DNA of 9,109 nucleotides from Clostridiales bacterium (GTDB taxonomy: Bacteria > Bacillota > Clostridia > WRLR01), in NCBI GenBank assembly GCA_031263625.1, contig JAISFK010000023.1:1-9109 (forward strand), in the 5' to 3' direction. Made by a program: the position numbers and the translations under genes. Below the pieces are notes generated by a model. That model was not told the DNA's origin. It worked only from the letters and a program-made list of their open reading frames with translations, and did no database searches. Shown here piece by piece: positions 5,889 to 9,109 of this stretch; within the stretch, counting starts at the first letter, position 1; each line of letters begins with the position of its first letter.

Positions 5889-6656
5889 ATGAACAAATAC
5901 ATTAAAACAGCCATCATGTCCGCGTTCGGACGGACAAACGGCGGCGTCGCCTATCTGCTCCCCGGACTCGCCATCAAGGCTGTCACGCTCGTCCCGCTGA
6001 TGTATCTGTGGCGGGCGGCCATGTCCTCCGGCGCTGAGGTCGGCATGAGCCTTGAGCAGATGCTGGCGTACACATACGCCAGTGCGCTTCTGGCCGACAT
6101 GCTCTTTGTCAGGACCGCTGCGTCCGGCTGGCTCTCCGAGGGCGTGCTGCTGAAGCTTTACGGGCGCCCGATGCCCGTGCTCGGCCAGCTTGCCGCTCAG
6201 ACAGCCGGCGGCTGGCTGCCGGCGCTGTTGCTGTTTTCGCTGCCGATGGCGGCGGCCGCGCCGTTGCTCGGCGTGAGCCTCGTCCCCGCCTCGCCGCTGT
6301 TTCCGGCGAGCCTGCTGCTCTGCATATCGCTCGGCTTTGCCGTGGATTTTCTGTTCGCCTGCCTGTCGATTAGGCTGCGCAGCATGAACTGGCTGATCGA
6401 TCGCATGCGCGTGGCGGTCGCGGCGGTGCTCTCCGGCACGGTAATTCCCATCCGCCTGCTGCCGTTCGGGCTGTCCGAGGCGATGAAGTACCAGCCTTTC
6501 GCCAGCCTTGGCGGGGCGCCGCTGTCCATTTTCGCCGGCGCGGCGGACGCCGCCGAAACCATAGCGCTGCAGCTCGCGTGGAACGCGATCTTGTGGCCGC
6601 TCGCGATGCTCGCGTGGAAAAAGTCGCAGGAGGGCATGGTGAGCTATGGCGGATAA
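5889..6656 (+). CDS. ABC-2 type exporter permease, first subunit
   Basis: This 255-residue membrane protein resembles the ABC2_membrane_6 permeases (COG4587/COG3694 type) that pair with a DrrA-like ATPase to export an unknown substrate. About six hydrophobic segments are visible (near 18-43, 57-77, 97-131, 137-162, 172-196 and 223-243). The G-V-L-L-K-L-Y-G-R-P stretch (85-94) fits the conserved G-x-L-x-x-x-L-x-x-P loop of the family, and YQPF...P (201-211) fits the conserved segment before the last helix. Start ATG 5889 with AAGGAG (5870-5875) 13 bases upstream, slightly long; GTG 5877 is in frame but only one base from that site. It overlaps the next gene by 11 bases. I see no convincing promoter between the terminator at 5812 and the start. 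Substrate cannot be inferred. Confidence 0.88.
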   Translation: MNKYIKTAIMSAFGRTNGGVAYLLPGLAIKAVTLVPLMYLWRAAMSSGAEVGMSLEQMLAYTYASALLADMLFVRTAASGWLSEGVLLKLYGRPMPVLGQLAAQTAGGWLPALLLFSLPMAAAAPLLGVSLVPASPLFPASLLLCISLGFAVDFLFACLSIRLRSMNWLIDRMRVAVAAVLSGTVIPIRLLPFGLSEAMKYQPFASLGGAPLSIFAGAADAAETIALQLAWNAILWPLAMLAWKKSQEGMVSYGG

Positions 6657-7635
6657 CAATATCAACAGCAATAGCAATGGCAATGGAAATGGAAATATCA
6701 ACAGCAACAGCAACAGCAGCAACAGCAATAACAATATCAATAGCAATGGCGACAGCAGCAGCAACAATAGGATATGGAAAGCGCTCAGGCTTGCCTGGCG
6801 GGCGATCGCGCGGGTTTTTGGGCTGTTGGCCATATCGGCCAAAATGGATCTGGCATGGCTGCTGCGCGACACGAAATACGCCGCGCTCGGCATATGCGGC
6901 GACGTGGTCAACAACGCGGCCACGGTGTCGGGGGTGTTCCTGATCGCGTCGCGCTTTGACGGAATAGGCGGCATGAGCGCAGACGAGACGCTGCTCATGA
7001 TGGCTTACTCCACGATGGTGACGGGTATTTTCACGCTGTTTGGCGCCGGCAACAACATCCATGTCAGCCGCATCATTGGGCGCGGCCAACTTGAGCACCT
7101 GCTCGTCCAGCCCCTGCCGCTCGGCGTCCAGCTCGCGACCAGCGGCTTCGCGCCGTTCACTGGCGGGAGCAACCTGATCGCCGGCGCCGCGCTGCTGGCC
7201 GTGGCGGCGGGCAGGCTGGGCCTGCGGATCACGCTTCCGTGGCTCGCCGCGCTCGCCGCCTACTTGCTCGCAACGATGGCGATCATCGTCGCGCGGTCGT
7301 ACCTCGTTTCGAGCGCGGCGTTTTACGCGCCGGCCGCCGCCGAGGAAATATCAAGCGACGCCATTGAGGGGACATGGATTTTAAGCACGTTCCCGCTGTC
7401 CGGGATGCCGCGGTTTGTCCAGATCCCGCTGCTGACAATCATGCCGGAGGGGCTGATGGCGTGGTTCCCGTCGCTGTGCCTCTTGGGCAGGCCGCCGCTC
7501 GGCATGGCGGCGTATTACCCTATGGCTTTCGCGCTGCTTGCCTCGCTCGCGGCGAATCTTGTTTTCAGGAAAGGACTTGATCACTATGCCAGGAAAGGAT
7601 CAAACAGATATGTTCCCCACGGCTTCCGCCGTTAG
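6646..7635 (+). CDS. ABC-2 type exporter permease, second subunit, with Asn/Ser-rich N-terminus
   Basis: This 329-residue protein is the partner permease of the same exporter. After a low-complexity N-terminus (residues 4-41), an amphipathic entry (43-78) leads into about six membrane segments. The family loop is clear: G-R-G-Q-L-E-H-L-L-V-Q-P (145-156), preceded by FGAGNNIHVSRI. The C-terminus has FRKGLDHYARKGSN, the usual G-L-x-x-Y-x-x-x-x-S-N ending, then eight further residues that lie where the ATPase gene already overlaps. The start is ATG 6646, with AGGAGG (6628-6633) 12 bases upstream; it overlaps the first permease by 11 bases, so translation is probably coupled. A later start that would skip the Asn/Ser tract has no ribosome binding site. 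Two different permeases plus one ATPase imply a heterodimeric channel. Confidence 0.88.
   Translation: MADNNINSNSNGNGNGNINSNSNSSNSNNNINSNGDSSSNNRIWKALRLAWRAIARVFGLLAISAKMDLAWLLRDTKYAALGICGDVVNNAATVSGVFLIASRFDGIGGMSADETLLMMAYSTMVTGIFTLFGAGNNIHVSRIIGRGQLEHLLVQPLPLGVQLATSGFAPFTGGSNLIAGAALLAVAAGRLGLRITLPWLAALAAYLLATMAIIVARSYLVSSAAFYAPAAAEEISSDAIEGTWILSTFPLSGMPRFVQIPLLTIMPEGLMAWFPSLCLLGRPPLGMAAYYPMAFALLASLAANLVFRKGLDHYARKGSNRYVPHGFRR
6655..6768 (+). repeat. AAC/AAT-AGC microsatellite-like tract at the permease 2 N-terminus
   Basis: Codons alternate Asn with Ser or Gly over residues 4-41. AATATCAACAGCAA recurs at 6658 and 6694, and a related AATATCAATAGCAA at 6733. The tract starts at the TAA stop of the preceding permease (6654-6656), so it lies only in DNA not shared with that gene. 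Its AT-richness contrasts with the surrounding GC-rich coding sequence. Confidence 0.85.
7566..7600 (+). promoter_or_regulatory. Duplicated ribosome binding site leaving two possible ATPase starts
   Basis: CAGGAAAGGA occurs at 7566-7575 and again 24 bases later at 7590-7599. The first lies 10 bases before ATG 7586 and the second 10 bases before the in-frame ATG 7610. Either start gives the same protein apart from eight residues. 7586 is used here because it is the first with a proper site. Confidence 0.6.
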
Positions 7636-8803
7636 CGCCGCCGTTGGCCCTGTTAGCGCAGTTGGCTCTGTTAGCACCGTTGGCTCTGTTAGCACCGTTG
7701 GCACCGTTGGCGCCGTCAGCGCCGCTGGCTCTACTAGCGCCGTTGGCCCTGTTAGCACTGTTAACCCTGTTAGTGCCGTTAGCGCCAGTAGCTCTGTTAG
7801 CGCCATCAGCGTTCGCCGCGTCACGAAAGTGTTCGAGCAGTGGCAGCGCGGCAACTCCGGCAAAGACGTCCTCAGAAACCTGCTGAAGCCGGAAAAGCGC
7901 GCCGTCACGGCGCTCAGCGACGTGTCGTTCGAGATAGGGAAGGGCGAGTTTGTCGCGTATGCGGGGCCGAACGGCGCGGGCAAGAGCACGACGATGAAGC
8001 TGCTGTCGGGCATGTTGCGGCCGACGTCCGGCGACATATCGGTCTTGTCGATGTCGCCGCAAAAGCAGCGCCGCGCCATCATGTCGCGCATAGGCGTCCT
8101 GTTCGGCAACCGCACGGAGCTTTGGTGGGATCACCCTGTCATCCAGAGCTTCGAGTGGAAGAAGGTCGTGTGGGGCATCCCGGACAGGCTATATCGGGAG
8201 AATCTGGTGATGGCGTCGGAGTTGCTGGACATCGGCGGCCTGCTCAAAACATTTGCGCGCGAGCTGAGCCTCGGCCAGCGCATGAGGGCCGACCTCGCGA
8301 TGCTGCTGCTGCACAGCCCGGAGCTCATTCTGCTTGACGAGCCGACGCTGGGGCTCGACGTCATGGCGAAGCGCCGGATGATAGGGTTTCTCAAGCGCCT
8401 GAACGAAAGCGCGGGCACGACGATTGTAGTCACCAGCCACGACATGGACGACCTGGAGGAGATGGCGCGGCGGATCCTGCTGATCTCCAACGGCAGGATT
8501 GCCTACGACGGTGGCTTTGCCGAGCTGCGCAGGGAGCTCGGCTGCACGAAGCGGGCGACCGTCAGCTTCATCGACGGCGCGCGCAGGGAGATCGGATACG
8601 AGGACACGAACAGGCTTCTTCGCGAGCTGTCGGAGATGGGCGGCATAGCGGACGTTGCCTTCGCGCAGGCATCGCTGGAGGAAGGGCTCGCCGGCCTGTT
8701 TGCGCGGTGGAAAGCTGAGGGTGGGCAGCCGTTGCCCGGCAGCGAGCAGCCGCCAAGTAGCGAGCAGCCACCCAGTAGCGGGCAACCGCCAAGCAGCGAA
8801 TAG
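7586..8803 (+). CDS. ABC exporter ATP-binding protein (DrrA/COG4586-like) with repetitive termini
   Basis: This 405-residue cytoplasmic ATPase would drive the exporter formed by the two preceding permeases. Motifs: Walker A GPNGAGKST (127-135, Lys133), the family's aromatic segment after the Q-loop (ELWWDHP, 178-184), signature LSLGQ (227-231), Walker B LILLDEP (247-253, Glu252), D-loop GLD (256-258) and switch His285. At the Q-loop position FGNRTE (173-178) is read; the Gln seen in many relatives (FGQ) is Asn here. The core covers about 74-385. Residues 16-73 are a Val-Ser/Gly tripeptide tract and 386-405 a Ser-Glu-Gln-Pro-Pro-Ser repeat, both outside the usual length of about 320. It overlaps permease 2 by 50 bases, so translation is probably coupled. 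The stop is a TAG inside the C-terminal repeat (see 8741-8848). Family certain; substrate unknown (relatives include drug and viologen exporters). Confidence 0.92.
   Translation: MPGKDQTDMFPTASAVSAAVGPVSAVGSVSTVGSVSTVGTVGAVSAAGSTSAVGPVSTVNPVSAVSASSSVSAISVRRVTKVFEQWQRGNSGKDVLRNLLKPEKRAVTALSDVSFEIGKGEFVAYAGPNGAGKSTTMKLLSGMLRPTSGDISVLSMSPQKQRRAIMSRIGVLFGNRTELWWDHPVIQSFEWKKVVWGIPDRLYRENLVMASELLDIGGLLKTFARELSLGQRMRADLAMLLLHSPELILLDEPTLGLDVMAKRRMIGFLKRLNESAGTTIVVTSHDMDDLEEMARRILLISNGRIAYDGGFAELRRELGCTKRATVSFIDGARREIGYEDTNRLLRELSEMGGIADVAFAQASLEEGLAGLFARWKAEGGQPLPGSEQPPSSEQPPSSGQPPSSE
7631..7804 (+). repeat. 9-bp (tripeptide) repeat tract at the ATPase N-terminus
   Basis: About nineteen units of three codons read V-[SG]-[ATPS], built from GTT AGC NCC and GTT GGC NCT/NCC. 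An exact 18-bp pair GTTGGCTCTGTTAGCACC is directly repeated (7670-7687 and 7688-7705). The first unit contains the TAG stop of permease 2 (7633-7635). The tract ends where the ATPase fold begins (I74-S-V-R-R-V). Confidence 0.88.
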
Positions 8804-8848
8804 CCACCCAGTAGCGAGCAACCGCCAAGCAACGAGCAGCAGCTGCCG
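8741..8848 (+). repeat. 18-bp tandem repeats across the ATPase stop codon
   Basis: Units of six codons (S-E-Q-P-P-S) start at 8741, 8759, 8777, 8795 and 8813, with a diverged sixth at 8831. In the fourth unit the Gln codon (CAG/CAA elsewhere) is TAG, which ends the protein at 8803. The repeat continues past that stop, and without it the frame would run 20 codons further to TGA 8861-8863. Confidence 0.88.
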
Positions 8849-9000
8849 GCGCGCAGGCGCTGAGCCGCAGCGCGGCAGAGCTTGCTGGGCCGAAGCGCGA
8901 CGCCTGTGCAACGAGCCAGCGCGGCGCTTGTGCGGCGGGTCTGTGCAGCGGGCCAGCGCGGACGCCTGTTTGGCGGGCCTGTGCGAGCGCCTGTGCGGCG
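8804..9000 (+). repeat. Non-coding spacer with 38-bp tandem repeat
   Basis: After the end of the 18-bp repeats, two units of about 38 bp (8902-8939 and 8940-8977) share GCCAGCGCGG and a GGCGGG end; a partial third unit follows to 9000. I see no gene and no clear terminator for the ABC operon here. Confidence 0.6.
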
Positions 9001-9024
9001 ATAATGAATTTTCTGTTAAAAGGC

Positions 9025-9053
9025 TTGCATAACGGCGGCAGGCATGATATAAC
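9025..9053 (+). promoter_or_regulatory. Promoter for a gene beyond the right edge
   Basis: TTGCAT (9025-9030), a 17-base spacer and TATAAC (9048-9053) preceded by TG (9045-9046) form an extended -10 promoter in a sharply AT-rich stretch after a GC-rich repeat region. The start is expected near 9060, so the gene lies outside the window. Confidence 0.65.
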
Positions 9054-9081
9054 TATTACATTGATAACGATAATAGTTATT
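9049..9081 (+). promoter_or_regulatory. Operator-like inverted repeat with a Fur-box-like core
   Basis: ATAACTATTA (9049-9058) and TAATAGTTAT (9071-9080) form a perfect 10-bp inverted repeat with a 12-base spacer, so half-sites are 22 bp apart, about two helical turns. The sequence GATAACGATAATAGTTATT (9063-9081) matches 15 of 19 positions of the classical Fur box. The site overlaps the -10 and the expected transcript start, the usual position for a repressor. Fur identity is inference; another metal or general repressor is possible. Confidence 0.5.
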
Positions 9082-9109
9082 AATAAAAATAAACATTTTT
9101 ACCAGCGAG

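Noticed and set aside
7565..8134. Minus-strand frame with Ala-Asn-Gly repeats opposite the ATPase gene
   Set aside because: It is the reverse complement of the 9-bp repeat tract and the ABC domain; the forward strand carries clear Walker A, signature and Walker B motifs.

Overview
The window is a GC-rich stretch of bacterial chromosome in which every confident gene is on the + strand. Adjacent comEC and holA, strong purine-rich ribosome binding sites (GGAGG, AAGGAG), TTG start use and TTGACA/TATAAT-type promoters suggest a GC-rich member of the Bacillota (Clostridia-like). That assignment is an inference; there is no rRNA or other marker to fix it.

Layout. (1) 1-119 is the 3' end of an unrecognised gene, closed by a rho-independent terminator at 141-169. 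(2) A good promoter (235-263) leads to comEC (TTG start at 292), the DNA-uptake channel and nuclease protein. (3) 3628-4022 is a non-coding spacer with a duplicated GC-rich hairpin; the first copy folds across the comEC stop codon. (4) holA (4023-5336) encodes the delta subunit of the DNA polymerase III clamp loader. (5) 5227-5812 looks like a separate short transcription unit. It has two strong promoters in the 3' end of holA, a hairpin-rich leader with a 21-bp direct repeat, a small Cys-rich ORF behind a near-consensus Shine-Dalgarno, and a strong terminator. (6) 5889-8803 is an overlapping three-gene operon, permease-permease-ATPase, of the DrrA-like/ABC-2 exporter type. (7) 8804-9000 is repetitive spacer. 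(8) 9001-9109 is AT-rich and carries an extended -10 promoter overlapped by a perfect 10-bp inverted repeat with a Fur-box-like core, facing a gene beyond the window.

The unusual feature is that four of the five identifiable proteins carry low-complexity peptide tracts made of in-frame tandem codon repeats. ComEC has Ala-Pro- and Ala-Gly-rich inserts, HolA has one insert of about 108 residues, the second permease has an Asn/Ser N-terminus, and the ATPase has a Val-Ser-Gly tripeptide N-terminus and a Ser-Glu-Gln-Pro-Pro-Ser C-terminus. The tracts sit in loops or termini and leave motifs and core domains intact. In the ABC operon they begin at the upstream gene's stop codon. This points to genome-wide minisatellite-type expansion tolerated in essential proteins, and it is the main thing worth following up. 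No CRISPR, tRNA, rRNA or transposase was seen, and I do not claim a new defence or metabolic system.
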